DNA from: Apus apus
Taxonomy: Eukaryota; Chordata; Aves; Apodiformes; Apodidae
DNA: 64,000 bases
NCBI RefSeq assembly: GCF_020740795.1
Contig: NC_067312.1
Location: 64,562,905-64,626,904 of the forward strand
Direction of reading: 5' to 3'
Part shown: piece by piece, positions 51,893-64,000 of the stretch
Numbering within the stretch: position 1 is the stretch's first letter
Layout: each line of letters starts with the position of its first letter
Program-made: the position numbers and the translations under genes
Notes under the pieces: model-generated
Told to the model about the DNA's origin: nothing
Databases searched by the model: none
What the model saw: only the letters and a program-made list of their open reading frames with translations

Positions 51893-51911
51893 TTTTGTTT
51901 TGTTTTGTTTT
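51893..51911 (+). repeat. TTTTG simple repeat
   Basis: About four units of TTTTG in the intron. Confidence 0.85.
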
Positions 51912-54900
51912 AAATTTTATTGTAACAAGTTATAATTTTAGATATTTTAGTTCAGCAATTTTATTTATTTATAACATATATTCACTGCTTTGTTACAGAC
52001 GAGTCGCCTTTAGGGACAGAACTGGCAAATGCAAGGGTGAAATTTGGTATTAGTTGCCAGCCAGCATTCCTCCTTATTCACTAGAGATGCTTCCCCGGAA
52101 AGGAGACAGATGGCAGTGCGGGTGACATCCTTCCTTGGAGATTTTCCAATGAGTAAAACTTCTTTAAATTAAAAGCTAAGCTTTCTGAGAAAGCAAGTAT
52201 AAAAATCTACATTAGTAACTTAAGACTTCTTATTGCAAGGTGCTTCACGTCTCTTAGTATATGGCAAGTGAAAATTGCTTTCCAACATTGCTCATTACCA
52301 TGAAGGCTCTGTGGAGGAGCAAAACTGCCAGGTTACCAGAGGCAGCCACTCTCAGGGTCTCAGGCTGAGTGGGCTCAGCTGGCCTCTGCCACGCTATGAA
52401 GATCCATGAACCAGAGACATGAGTATGTATATTCTCCAACACTGCAGCTTTCATGGCTGACTCTGCAGAAATACAATATTGTTCCTCATGCTCTTTCCAG
52501 CATTAACTCAATCTTTTGACTTAAAAAATATCCCCAGTACTGCATTACACTTAAAATCTGCTGTGGTTACTGTTCTGATAATTAGACATGTGCCATAGTC
52601 TTTATTTCATAGGAGTTATTTTCTCTGTCTTCTAGAAAAAACACATTTCAGTCCTGCAGCCACATTAATCACTAACCAAACAGGCTCTTTAACCAGTCAA
52701 AATCTGGGTCTTACAACTATTTCAATTTAATTAATCATTTTCAGTGCCACTGTGGGCATACTGGGCCACTTCATCATTGTCACCTACTGAACTGAGGAAG
52801 TGAAACTGCCTAATTTTCATTAACTGTATGCTTAAAGGCAGAGTAGAAGTGGCATAGTAATTTCATTCATGGATAGCCACTAGTCAGGGGATTTGAGGAA
52901 GCCAGAGTGGGGGTGGTTGCTGGGTGAGGCATTCTAGCTCAGGAAAGTGATCTGGGAGGTCCGGGAGATCACCCAAGCCAAGATGCAAGCAAGGTACAGT
53001 GCTGACCTTAAGATTACCACTGTACCTCAAAAAACAAGATGCTCCGCAGATGACTACAGAAACAATGAAAGACTACATGTAAACAGCAAACATATGATAC
53101 TGCAAATTTTCCACATCATGCTTTTCCTTTGCAGTGACTCTACATCTGTAGGCATCATCACCTTGTGCCAAGGAACCATTGCTTCACAGCCCTTTGTCTT
53201 ATTGGTCTCATAATAAAGTCACTGCTTGAGATGTCTGGAGTCATAGTGCTAAGACAACAGGCTGTGAGAGCATAAATAGGTGTATGACCTCACTGCGAGC
53301 CTGGGCAAAAGAGCAGCAGATGTTTATTCAACAGTCAGTAGGTGTTACTAAGGAGTAAAGATGAAAAACAACACAAACACAAGTAAAGGCAAAGGCAGTG
53401 AAGAAGACTGGCCTTGCACATGTCTTTGCTCAAGGTCTCCTTTGGAAACCTGTAGGACTGTCTTCATTTGGGATCCTGTACAGCCCTAATGCTTTCTTGA
53501 AACCTTATTTTTACTTTAATCCTAGTACACAACAGGACAATGGTCCTCAGTAACAAACCTTTGCATACATCAGTCTAGCTCTACTTGCTCAAGAAATGCC
53601 ATCTGACTGATCCTGGTGTTGCAAATGTTTCTGGGCAAGATCAGAGCCTATGCATATGATGTGCTCTGTATATTCTGAGCTGCTTACAGCAGAGGATTGT
53701 CTCTTGCCACCTGTACCATGGGAAGCACCTCCTATCATTTGAGCTGTGTCCTGCCTTAGTAGTCTGTACATGAGAGCTGAACATGAGTCTGTACATGAGT
53801 CTGTGCCTTGAGAGCTCAAAGGCCAGAAGACAGATTCACAGAAGAATCCAAGTCCCCACACATTTCATTGGGAGTCACGGAGCTTAATCAGGGACTAAGA
53901 TTCTAAATATAATTGTAATAGTCCCAGAAGAGACAAGAAGATAGCCAAGGATCGCCTAATTTCCACTGACATTCTAACAGTGCAGTGACAGGTAATAATT
54001 CCAAATAGTTCTCCACCAAAACACATAGATCCTATTAAGTGCATCTGCTAATGTAGACCCTAAGCAGTTAGGCACAGCATGCATATCTATTCCCTGCAAC
54101 GTTGTTTTGTCAGGCAGAGCACTTCAGAGAAGTTAGGAACACAAGGATCTGCTGCCTCAGTTTTCCTAATGTCTGCCATATTCTGATATCTCCTTGAATT
54201 CTACATAAAATGCCATTGTATTAGAGAGAGGAGAGAAAGTCCTTTCCTAATGGGCTGTCTCATTCCTGATGTCTGGTTGCTTTGCTACTTCAATTCTGGA
54301 CAGACTGTCTTGCACACAAGGAAACATTTTGAGTCTTGGACATACTGTCTCTTGTGAGTCATGGAGCAAGGGCAGAGTGCAGAAGGAACTGCATTTAGCA
54401 AACCAGAAAATCCTGCAAGCCCTTTACTCCTCTGAGTTGTCCCTTGACTTTTTCCAGTGTGCATGGTGCTGCTTTGCCTCCCTTTCTTCCTTTCTGAGGT
54501 GTTTGAAGGGGGGGAAGATAATGCTGCAGAGCTGATTTGTGAACAAAGGTCAAGCTGCTTTCTGTACAGACATGGCCAGACTTATTTATCCCAGGATGCC
54601 TGGCATAGTTAGTTATAAATAGGTGATGTTGTTGGTGTGACAGGGTAGGCACTACCTTTGGTTTCTAACCCTGTTCAAGAACTATTCGGGGACCTATATT
54701 TAGCCTCAGAGACAGATCATGGTAGCTCTCGTTAGCTGTGCAAGGACTGCATCTGACCTAGACGTTTGTAGCATCTGGGAGGAAGCTGTCCATACCCATG
54801 TGGCCCCAAAATATGGCCTACTGCCTACTTGTGTGATGCTGCCTCCCTGTATTACCAGTTGTTAAACTGCACAAAAGAACACCTCCAAACTCTTTAAAAA

Positions 54901-56887
54901 CTTTTGACCTCTCCAGCTTTTCCATTCACAGAAGTGCCTCTGGGATGGGGATGGGCACAGAGTGGATGGGAGGTAGCAGTGAGTGAGGGCAGCATACAAC
55001 AGTTAGTCTTCAAGTGACAGCAACAATGAATGATGGCAACAAAATCTGCAGAGGACAGTACAGTTTGCATTATTTCAACTAGATACAGATGAACAAACTC
55101 CTATCTGCTGGCTGCAGCTCCCTGATGAGTCATGCTGCCAGGCGTGCCAACTTAGGAGGAGAGGGAAAACTTCACCTCACTGCCTGTTCTTCTGGAATGC
55201 CTCCTCTGAACATTGCTTTGGTCTTGTCTGAGTAACAATCAGCTACTGACTCGCAAAAGACACTGAAGGGCTGGAGCTGTGTGTGGCAAAATACAGAACA
55301 AGCAGTTCCTGAACCCTTCACATTCACAGCCAAACTTCACTCATTTCAGCTCTGAACACTCAAAGGTTTAGCTGTCACATACATAGTAAACAGGATGAGT
55401 TTCCATCTGCTGCTGCATTGAAAGATCCAAGACATACCAAAACTTCCATTAAAAAAAATGCATCAAGGAAGGCTGCTCTTGGGATTTATTTTATTGCTGT
55501 CAGAAAGACCTACATTTGGAAAAGCTTGGAAGAACTTGTAATTTCCTGAGTGCATGCACAGTGTCATGGGCACCCTGGGGACACAACTGCGTACAGAGTG
55601 ATCTACCCTATGCCATGCTTAGTATGTGATGATGAACTACAGGAACAATCAGGAGAGAAAAGCTAGTGCCAGCTGATTTGGGCAGGAAGACATAACATGA
55701 TGCAGCAGGGCTGCTGGTGCAGCCAAACTACTTGGACTGAACTTCCCAACTGGGAAACCCTGGCAATTGGCTTACCAAATGTCCCTAGCAGTTATTAAGG
55801 CAGGCCCATGCAAAGTGCCCCAGCTACCCTGCCAGGTCCTCATGCTGCCCAACATGTTTTGCATGTTAAGCACAAAAAGAAAGAGGATGTCTGACCTTTT
55901 GAATTAACAGAAAAAATGTTGATATGTGATTATGGACTGATGCCTGCTTGTGTTTACATTCTTACAAAGGCAGCCTGAAGCTGGATGCAACCACATTTTG
56001 CTGGTGACACAACATAAGATGCCAAAAAAAAAAAAAGAAAGAATGTTAAGACAATTATAAACATGTAAATCAACCACCATTAATATGTAGCAAGATTGCT
56101 GCAATTTTTCATTCTCCTGACTTAGAGAAGATCTGTTTTCATGTAACAACAAAACCCAAGCCAGAAATTTGGAGGATTTTATTTGGTATATCCATTCCTC
56201 TAGGGCTACTACACTTCACTCTTTACAGACACCATTGCATTGGCTTTCAATAAAGACAACAGAAAAACATAAATCTAGGTTTCTTGCTGGAGTTGTTTCT
56301 ATCATCCTCCCCCTCTGTCCCATCCAGTCACCATCACAGATATGCAAAGATGGTAATACTTAGTTTTTATGTTTGACAACCTTCCTCCTCTCTCACATTC
56401 AGTTATCCCTGACTTTCTGAAGCTATTAGTCCCTAGGAAGAACTGCATGTACATCACAGATGGAGCAATTTCATTTGACTGTAGTAGGAGATAAGATTAA
56501 TCCCTGGCTTAACTAGAAAAGCTAATCACAGCCTTAGCTACAGAGACACCACCAGCTCTTATTTGTTTTGAAATAGCAAAGCCTACTTTTTTCAGTGGCA
56601 GTGTCTGCAGTTCAGAGACTTTAAACCATGGTGGTGGGGAAAAGAACTGGTCGCATGAGTGTGGTGTTAAAATGGGGTTTTGACACTGCTGGCATTTCTG
56701 AAATGCTACTTCTTCCAGTGCTGGGCCCCTTGTTTTGTACCAAGATGGTTATACTACCTTGAAGGGTTTTGCTGTCATGATGCATAACTTTGATGCATAA
56801 CATGATGCAAAACACCTGAGGGGTGTGGGGTGGTGGAGAGGAAAACCACAGAAAATGAGGAGATTTTTTTTGGAGAGGAGCCCTACC

Positions 56888-56913
56888 TTTTTTTTTTTTT
56901 TTTTTTTTTTTTT
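56888..56913 (+). repeat. poly-T run (26 nt)
   Basis: Uninterrupted T26, that is A26 on the minus strand. An AATAAA hexamer lies about 35 nt before it on the minus strand (plus TTTATT at 56948-56953), the layout of a retrocopied transcript end. No parent gene recognised. Confidence 0.9.
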
Positions 56914-57077
56914 AATTGCAAGGCAAAAAATAAAAACATTACAAAAATTTATTGCACTGTGACTTGATTAGGTGTTTCTGTTGGGACAAGGCTAAAAGAA
57001 AATCACCATTTCTACTCTGTGAGTTCTAAACTGTACTTAGAAACTAAACTGTACTTCACTATAGAAGAAAATGCAAT

Positions 57078-57330
57078 TAAATCACAGAATGACAGAATAA
57101 TTTCGTAAGATCATCAAGTCCAACTCTTAACCTCGCACACTGCCAAGCCCACCACTATACCCATGTCCCATATCTACATGTCTTTTAAACACCTCAAGGA
57201 AAGTGACTCAATCACTTCCCCAGGCTATCTGTCAGTGCCTGACAACCCTCCTACTAAAGTTTTTCCTAATATCCAGTCTAAACCTACCTGGTACAACTTG
57301 AGGCCATTCCCTCTTGCTCTATCTAATTTA
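57078..57330 (-). repeat. CR1 LINE fragment, 3' end
   Basis: The plus strand starts ATCACAGAATGACAGAATAA and continues with AAGATCATCAAGTCCAACTC. Later comes CCAGGCTATCTGTCAGTGCC, then TTTTTCCTAATATCCAGTCT and ACAACTTGAGGCCATTCCCT. This is the antisense of the chicken-type CR1 3' region, so the element is on the minus strand with its 3' end at the low coordinate. It is 5'-truncated, as is usual for CR1. Confidence 0.85.
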
Positions 57331-57877
57331 CTTATTTAAAGGAAAAATGCATTGTCAGAATCTGAGACGACCACATACAATCTTCTTTCTGAAATGCTGC
57401 AGGGTTACCAAAACCTAAACATCATCTTACAGCATCTTTCTGAGTTCTCACTTTTGTATGTACAGAAAGTGCAAAAAACCCCAGGAATATCAAGAACAGC
57501 CACAAATTTAGCTACTCTGCACAGGATTTCCAAAGGTCCAGGGTCACAGGAGAATCTTTCATACCAGGAGATTTTGGGACACCTCAGCACCTTGGTGGAC
57601 ACAGATGCTGCTTTCACCAGTTGACTCTCAACAGGACACTTCATTCCCTGTTCCTGCCTGTGGAAAATCCATTCTCAGTTGATAAGCATACGCAAAGTCT
57701 CAGGCTAGAACATCTTTTGAAATTTTTGATCCCCACATCTCAACAGCTTTCGACTCCCAAACCGGCTGTTTGTCCCTAAAGCCATTCCTTCTGTCAGGGC
57801 CTGTCACCCTGACATAAGCCTGCTGCTAACTCCTGCTGGCACAATGCCTCCAGCCATCAGCAGTTCAGGCAGCCTAT

Positions 57878-57960
57878 GTAACTTCACAGTGCAGGGGGGT
57901 TGGACTAGATGATCTCCAGAGCTTCTTTACAACCCTGACCATTCTGTGATTATGTGATTC
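57878..57960 (+). repeat. CR1 LINE fragment, 3' end
   Basis: The plus strand reads GGGGGGTTGGACTAGATGAT, CTCCAGAGCTTC and ACCATTCTGTGATTATGTGATTC, which is the sense 3' end of CR1 with its short terminal ATTCTGTGATT repeats. Orientation is opposite to the fragment at 57078-57330, about 550 bp away. Confidence 0.8.
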
Positions 57961-60900
57961 ACTGCACAACGCCCTGACACTCCCTTTTTTGCCACTTCAG
58001 ACAAATGCTGATGCACCACAGCACCACAGCCAGTTGCTGACCATGCAGAGCTGCTCCATGGCCAGAGTGGGGTTTGCAGCTGCTCTGCTAAGGCACTTAC
58101 ACATTTGGAGGTTTTCAAGCACCATTTCACCCAAGGAGTTGAGCTCCACAGAGCCTGTAACAAACAGTAAAAACCCTTTCCTACCTTTTTCACGCAACAG
58201 TCACAATGCAACTAATGAATCAAACACATCCCAGTTCAGATAAAATGCAAATTCAAGCTGTTAATCACAACACAATAGGAGTCATTCCCATATGGCAGGT
58301 AAAAGGAGTAACAATTAGCCAACCAGTGGCCAAAACTACACACGTAAGCCCATGTACACACACATATAAAGATGCATGCATATACACACTCACTCGCTGT
58401 TGGATGCAAAAGGCTAAACAACAGAATCTTATCCAATGCCAGAAAATATTGTATGCTCGTTAAAATACTGGCCAGACTGCTTTATGATTACTATCCCAGG
58501 ATTTAAAGTGATGGCTGAGTTTGAGATGAGGCTTTCAGAACAAAAAACTACTGATGAATAAAGAAGGGAAATGGAGATGAAGAGAGTGAAAGGAGTTTAG
58601 ACATATAGAAAAGACTTTTCTGCTAGAGCAGCCAGAATCAGTTTGACAAGTAGCCACTGTTTCTAAGCCAACATTTGCTTTTTCTCTCTGTTGGGGCATT
58701 GTCTTAGATGACCAAGAAATTATGGAAATGAATGGGAGTAGAATAGCAGCATAAGCTATTTAACATTACTCACAGCCTCCCATAGCAAATCAAAGGGGAA
58801 ATTAGAAATGTGGCCTGTGCTACATCCTCTCAATGCAATAGGAAGGATCACTGATCATGCCAGCTCTTATCCTTGGCTGTTGGGTTGGGGTTTTTTTTGC
58901 TAATGTTAATTTTTAATTGGCTCTCCATTTGCAGTTTAAGACTGCAGCAAGTAAATCAGCTAGTCTGTATCTTTTAGCTAAACGTAAAACAGATAATTCA
59001 TAAAATTAGAGGGGAAAAAAAAGTAAGGAGATGAACAACAATTTAAAAAAATCATGCTTTAGGGCAATGTGGTCTTCAGTCACAACCCCAGATACTTATT
59101 CTCCCAGAAGATAGATAGTACCTTGCAAACTTCTCTCAACATAGCATACAATGCTGACTCACTCCAGGAGGCAGATGACTTTAATTTTCCCTTAATGGTC
59201 AATTGGGCAGCTGTGCCAAAAGTGAAGTAAGAGCTTCTCCTCTCTTGTCAGGGGAGACAACTAGTGGGTATACGCTTTCTCTTTGAAATGTCCATTTCTC
59301 CTCTCTCCCCAACTTCTTTTTTGGGAGAACAAGGCTACCATGGTAAGTATAATATCTATATTCTCACAGCAGGAGCTCACTAAATCAAATAAATCTGCTG
59401 CTGACATCTCTGTCCTCCCATTAATTCCCCGTTGTCTCCCCTTTATGGCATTTGTGATCCACAGAGAGAGAAATATTTTGAACACTTTGATCACAACATC
59501 AACAGGTTTAGTATCCCACACAGATGCAGACTGGGTGCCACTGGAAAAAACGGCTGTGTGAAGAGGCTGAATTAAACTGGTGAGCCATTAGGGAGGTGGC
59601 AGGAGTCCAGCAAGCCAGCAAATCACTGCCCAGGGCAGACCTTCAAGCCTGCTGCCAGAGACCAAGCCTATAACGCAGGCTGGGCTGGCACTTTTGCACC
59701 ACGTGTAGATCCTACTCAGTTCAGACAAGTTTCAAAACCAATAGGCAGAAAAATAGAAAACAGAGGCAGATGTACTACTGTTAGGTGCCAACATACTCTG
59801 TCTCCTCCAAACATTAACAAGGCTGTTTTACACTTCTGATAAGTGCACCGATAATGTAAATGAAATGTGCTGAATACGTGGTGCCTCACAGTGGTGTCCC
59901 TGCAGCCGCATGACTCTGTATCTAAAGAGTCACCTGTGTGTGACTGTGTGAGTGCATCCATTAGGCACTCGCAAGCTATTCTTTAGCATAGGCAAATCTG
60001 CTCTTCAAAAAGTTTTCTAATCTTGCTGTCCATTTCTTTTTCACTGAAACTTTTCAAACAATGTTCTACCTACAGCAGGAGGCAGGGCAAATTTCCATTT
60101 GAATAGTCTGTCAAGGCAGTAAGTGACTGACAACCTGGGCTTATCGTGGAAAATGTCATACAACCCTAGCTACAAGCTATTGACTACTAAAATTTAAATA
60201 TTGAATGTTTAAGATAAAGTAATTTCTGTGTTATGTAAGATTTCTAGGCAGTTGTTTTATGTTTCTGCTCAGCGCTGGATTGCCTCCTTTAAGCTTAACA
60301 CAGTGTAAGAGAGTGGCAATGATGTCATTCACTTCTGGGGAGGAAATAAAAAGCTATGAGCATAGATCTTGGCAGGAAAAAACAGTTTTGCACTTAATCT
60401 CTAAACAAGTGTTTAAATAAAGTTGGTTTTGCTTGAATGCTAGTCAGGGTCTGACAGGAGGTTGGTAAACATTCCCCAGGCACCCTGTCTCCGGACAGAT
60501 GAAAATTCAAGGCAGAACAGAGGGACTGAAAGCACCAGGATTCTGTCAGCCCCGTAACAGGGTTAGCAACCAAACTTCTCTCTGACACACTCACCTCCTC
60601 CCCAGCACCTGTTCCCAGGGCCTGTTAAAAGAGATGAACAATTTTTATATTATGTTAATTTAGAGGTTTCTTAAAGGACCCTGAACTGCTGCACATTTGG
60701 GGCCTCCTGACCAGCCCCTCTCTCTGCCCCTCAACTCTGCTGGTGGTGCTACAAAGCACTCTCTGCTTTGGCATATACAGGCCAGAGACTCCAGTTACTC
60801 TTTGTAACCGGCAAAGCTGGTGACAGAACTGCAACTGTAGTTGCAGTACTGTAGTATGAGGCTTACCAAACCTCAAGGACAAGCTGGGGTGGTCTGTGTG

Positions 60901-63900
60901 ACTGGCCACGAGGTCCCTGAGATCTGAAACTAAAACACTGCCTCATTAGTGTGTGGCTGTGGCTGTATGACTTCACACCTGAGACAGTGACAGGGCTAAG
61001 CTTATGCAAAATATACTTAAGATGTCCCTGGAGGGAATCTGGGAACCACAACATGCAGAAGTAATTTGCATGCCTAAAGGCAAATAAAAAGCAGCAGCAA
61101 ACCCTGAATTCTTCTTTAAGGTGGTTTAGATTGGTTTGTGTTTTTTGTTTCTTTTGTTTCTTTGTTTTTCCTGTTAAGTGACATAGCTAACAAAGACATG
61201 TAATTAATCTTAAATTTGGAGAATGACAGAGTTGAAAGAAGAGTACACCTCACTGTGATTACAATTCAGCTTTATTTAATGTTCTAGCACTGTTAGGTTA
61301 TGTGATGAAAGCCCATCTACCTGTGGAGTGCACAGAGACAACAGCACATGAGAGGGGGACCTGAAACATACCCTGCCTGACCCGCTCAGGCCCACCACAG
61401 CAGCTGTCAGCCACACAGCAAGGGATGAAACCCACCACTGCGATCCAACTGGAAAGGCGTTCTGGAGCAGCTTTCAAACAGAGGGGTGCTGCTGCCTACA
61501 TGTATCTGGGACTTCTTATGGGTTGCACAGGAAGCCCATTTTGGTATTGTCCAAGACTTATAATGAAATGTTTAGAGGAGGAACCAAAGGCAGAGAAAGG
61601 GAGAGATCTAGGTGGTCTGGAGACAACACGCCTGGGAAAACAGAGGGATAAGGTGACACAAGGAGGCCGGTCACATGTAAACAGGATGCTGATCAGTCTG
61701 CCTCTGTGGCTGTACCTTGCACCTGATCAGAGCTGTCTGCCCAGCCTTCCCATTAAATTCAATTTCTAGCTCTTTTCCTGGGTGAGTGGTTTGCACATGT
61801 GTACAGATCAGCTGTATATGTACATTTGTCTGTGTGCACACCTCCTGGGAATGCATGCCCAGCTTTGCTACTGCCTGGACCTGGGGCATGAAGCTGCCCC
61901 AGCCTCATCTCAGTGGACTTACCAGATTTGTCTACATCCTAGTAAATACAATATATTGTCTTCAGTAGCATGAAACATGGTCAGCATAGGGCAGAAGGGT
62001 ACTAACTAATTTAAAAAAAAAAAAATCTTCTTAATATCATGGGTAACAAATAAACCCCATTTATTCTGCTTCCAGTCCCACAAGGCCACAGGTATAATAA
62101 CTACATCTCAGTTTAGATACAGATAAATACAATGTACATCTTCTTGAGCTGAGGCAAAAGATGAACAAACTTACCCTTTTTTCTTCCTATAAAAAGTTTT
62201 CTGTGCAAAAACTGACAACACTATCTGCTTGAGAAAGGGAGACTTTTAAACAATTTGGGGAATTAATAAGATCTTGTCACATAAATATTTTTAAAGCAAG
62301 GTGGTTTGGTGGAAAACACAACAGCATCACTTAAAAAAAAAGGATGTTCAGTTTTTCTGGGCTATTGTAATGCTGTCTGTGCAGATGTTTTTAGCAATAT
62401 CGGGTCTCTCAGTGCATACAATATGCTATATCTTTTTATTTTTTTGGCTGCAAAATGCTTTCTTTGTAGGCACTGGGGACAGAAAACACATGGTGTTTTT
62501 CAGACTGGGGTGTTATAACTTGGGGATGCTGACTGCAGCTTGAAGGCAATAAACTTCAAGTGAAATAAAATGTAATGGAGTTTTCCTTTGAAGATGTTCA
62601 GCTAATAAGACAGCATGTAATGATTATATGAACCTCAGGTTAGGCTGCAATGAAGAAAGCAATCTTTGGAGCATGGGGGGATAACAGTAATTTTTAGGGG
62701 ACCAAAATTCAAGGAAACACAGCATCAAACAGGTCACTCAGCACAGCATCTTACTAGAATATCCAGGGTAATGTCCTGGGTGCCTATAACTCAAATCGCC
62801 TCTGTCAGTTTCCTCACAGACTGCCCTCTAACCTGTCTTCACTTCCTGGTGTTTCTCTAAAGCCCTGAGATGTGGAAGGTGAATGTGCCTTGGTGACAAG
62901 TTGTCCAGTGCACAGCTGGACCCTGGCCCACAGCCTCCACCATCAGAGTGTGCAGGGGCTACTCCCTACTGCTGCAAGCTGGCCTTGGGAGAAACAGGAA
63001 ATGACAAAGAAGGACTTATAGGGTGCCAAATCCATGGAAAGGAAAACTCATTGCAGCATTGGAGCTGCCTTCCTGCTCTTCTCTGCCACACTCCCGAGAC
63101 CTGCTCCAGAGCACAGTTGCTCTGACCCATATGGATTGTCTTCTACTTTCCAGACAAAGTCCATACCGTCTTTTTCCCCCGTCATTGGTCCTTGTCCCTT
63201 TTCCTAAGAGATGGCTCAAAGTCCAGCAGTCATCATATCAGCTACAGAAGGCCCTTCCAGTTGGCCCTTTTCCTTCTTTCTAGTTTGTCAGTGTCTTCTG
63301 CTCTCTCATCCCTTCTCCTAAATGGGAGCTGAGGCTGTCCGGTACTTCACAGGTATATTCAGCCATGTATTCCCAGTCCACAAGTCGTGCAGACCCAGCT
63401 TGTGACTGCAGCTTTGAAAAAACACTCATCAAGAACATGGTGCTAACCAAGGACAACAGCTTTTAATTGTCTGTATTGCACTTCACACGGGTGCCTTGGC
63501 ATGATACCTGTGGGGTGGCTGAGACTGTCCTTCATCCTGGGGGAGAGGGCCTGGGACTATCCTTCACCTGAAGAAGGGGAGGTGCTGCCCAGCTGGTTGC
63601 TCTTTTCTGGCAGACAAACCCAGACATCTGGCAGATCTCCACTAGCCACTTTCCTGACTAGAGAAGGGTTACTGTTCTCCTTTCCTTTAATTTTTAATGA
63701 GTCTTAGTCATTTGGCCTTTGCTAAGTATGGGCCAGGTGTAGACAGTGTCCCCCTTCAAAAGGCTTTGTGGTATTTTGGACTCTTCTCCCTCCCTGGCTG
63801 CCTGTAAACAATCAATGACTGCTGGAAAGGATCTCCTCCACCTCTGTTTTTTGCCTCACAAGATTTTCAGCTCTCACGATGCCATGAACATACGATGCCA

Positions 63901-64000
63901 CTACACTCAGCAGTGTGGATTATCCTCTCTGGATCTTTTCATGGAGATGGACACCTATGCTGGTTTACCAGGTGCTCAGCTAAGGACAAAATGCTGAAAT

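Larger units (their letters stand above)
28637..64000 (-). other. NRG1: long NRG1 intron upstream of the EGF exon (continues past window)
   Basis: More than 35 kb lies between the EGF exon acceptor and the right edge with no recognisable NRG1 Ig-like, spacer or cysteine-rich exon and no other gene. A long intron here fits the known architecture of NRG1, where alternative promoters lie far upstream. Identified contents are a candidate 27-nt exon (32767-32793), MIR-like and CR1-like repeats, a GC-rich patch near 39480-39620, microsatellites and a T26 run. Open frames up to 159 codons (50428-50907 plus; 45096-45521 plus; 45532-45900 minus) show no recognised domain and are taken as chance. Confidence 0.8.

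Noticed and set aside
53760..53812. Local repeat of GTCTGTACATGAG units
   Set aside because: Only a 13-16 nt duplication with a gap; too small to be informative.
28637..64000. Search for NRG1 spacer, Ig-like or cysteine-rich (type III) exons
   Set aside because: I looked for the expected peptide signatures on the minus strand and saw none; they are most likely beyond 64000.
1..64000. CRISPR arrays, operons, prophage, rRNA or tRNA genes, viral insertions
   Set aside because: None seen; the sequence is a vertebrate nuclear gene region and nothing in it supports any of these.

Overview
The window is a piece of vertebrate, almost certainly avian, nuclear DNA. It is AT-rich, intron-dominated sequence with CR1-type retroposon fragments, no operons and no prokaryotic signals. 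The only gene I can support is NRG1 (neuregulin-1), on the minus strand. The window holds its 3' half: the EGF-like domain exons, the transmembrane exon, the cytoplasmic tail exons and the 3'UTR. Protein features such as the DIKQK run and the R before the fifth EGF cysteine fit what I remember of chicken NRG1, which is why I say bird; I cannot name the species.

Layout, in transcription order (high to low coordinates): 64000-28637 is one very long intron with no recognised exon, apart from a 27-nt candidate microexon at 32767-32793. Then come the common EGF exon (28507-28636), the alpha EGF exon (22463-22530), the beta EGF exon (21741-21799, with a beta3 read-through stop at 21706), the 24-nt beta1 microexon (15923-15946) and the transmembrane exon (11344-11446). 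The cytoplasmic exons follow at 7854-7980, 7614-7744, 6914-7117 and 2324-2975 (stop codon). The likely 3'UTR runs to about 1600. Exon lengths are 130, 68 or 59, 24, 103, 127, 131, 204 and 652 nt. Every junction has GT-AG borders and keeps the reading frame. No start codon, Ig-like, spacer or cysteine-rich-domain exon of NRG1 lies in the window; these must be upstream, beyond 64000.

How the parts work together: alpha or beta EGF exons are alternatives (using both breaks the frame), and they set ErbB3/ErbB4 affinity. The beta1 microexon lengthens the juxtamembrane stalk where the sheddases cut. The transmembrane exon anchors the precursor, and the remaining exons build the long 'a'-type tail ending in the conserved C-terminal valine. 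Window-encoded protein is 475 residues for beta1, 467 for beta2 and 470 for alpha.

The rest is intronic or downstream sequence: two CR1 3' ends, two older CR1/L3-like pieces, MIR-like pieces, two diverged copies of a palindromic MITE-like repeat, and homopolymer or microsatellite tracts. I found no novel system. The most useful leads are the candidate microexon in the long intron, a G-quadruplex-capable tract in the 3'UTR, and read-through isoforms at the EGF exons.
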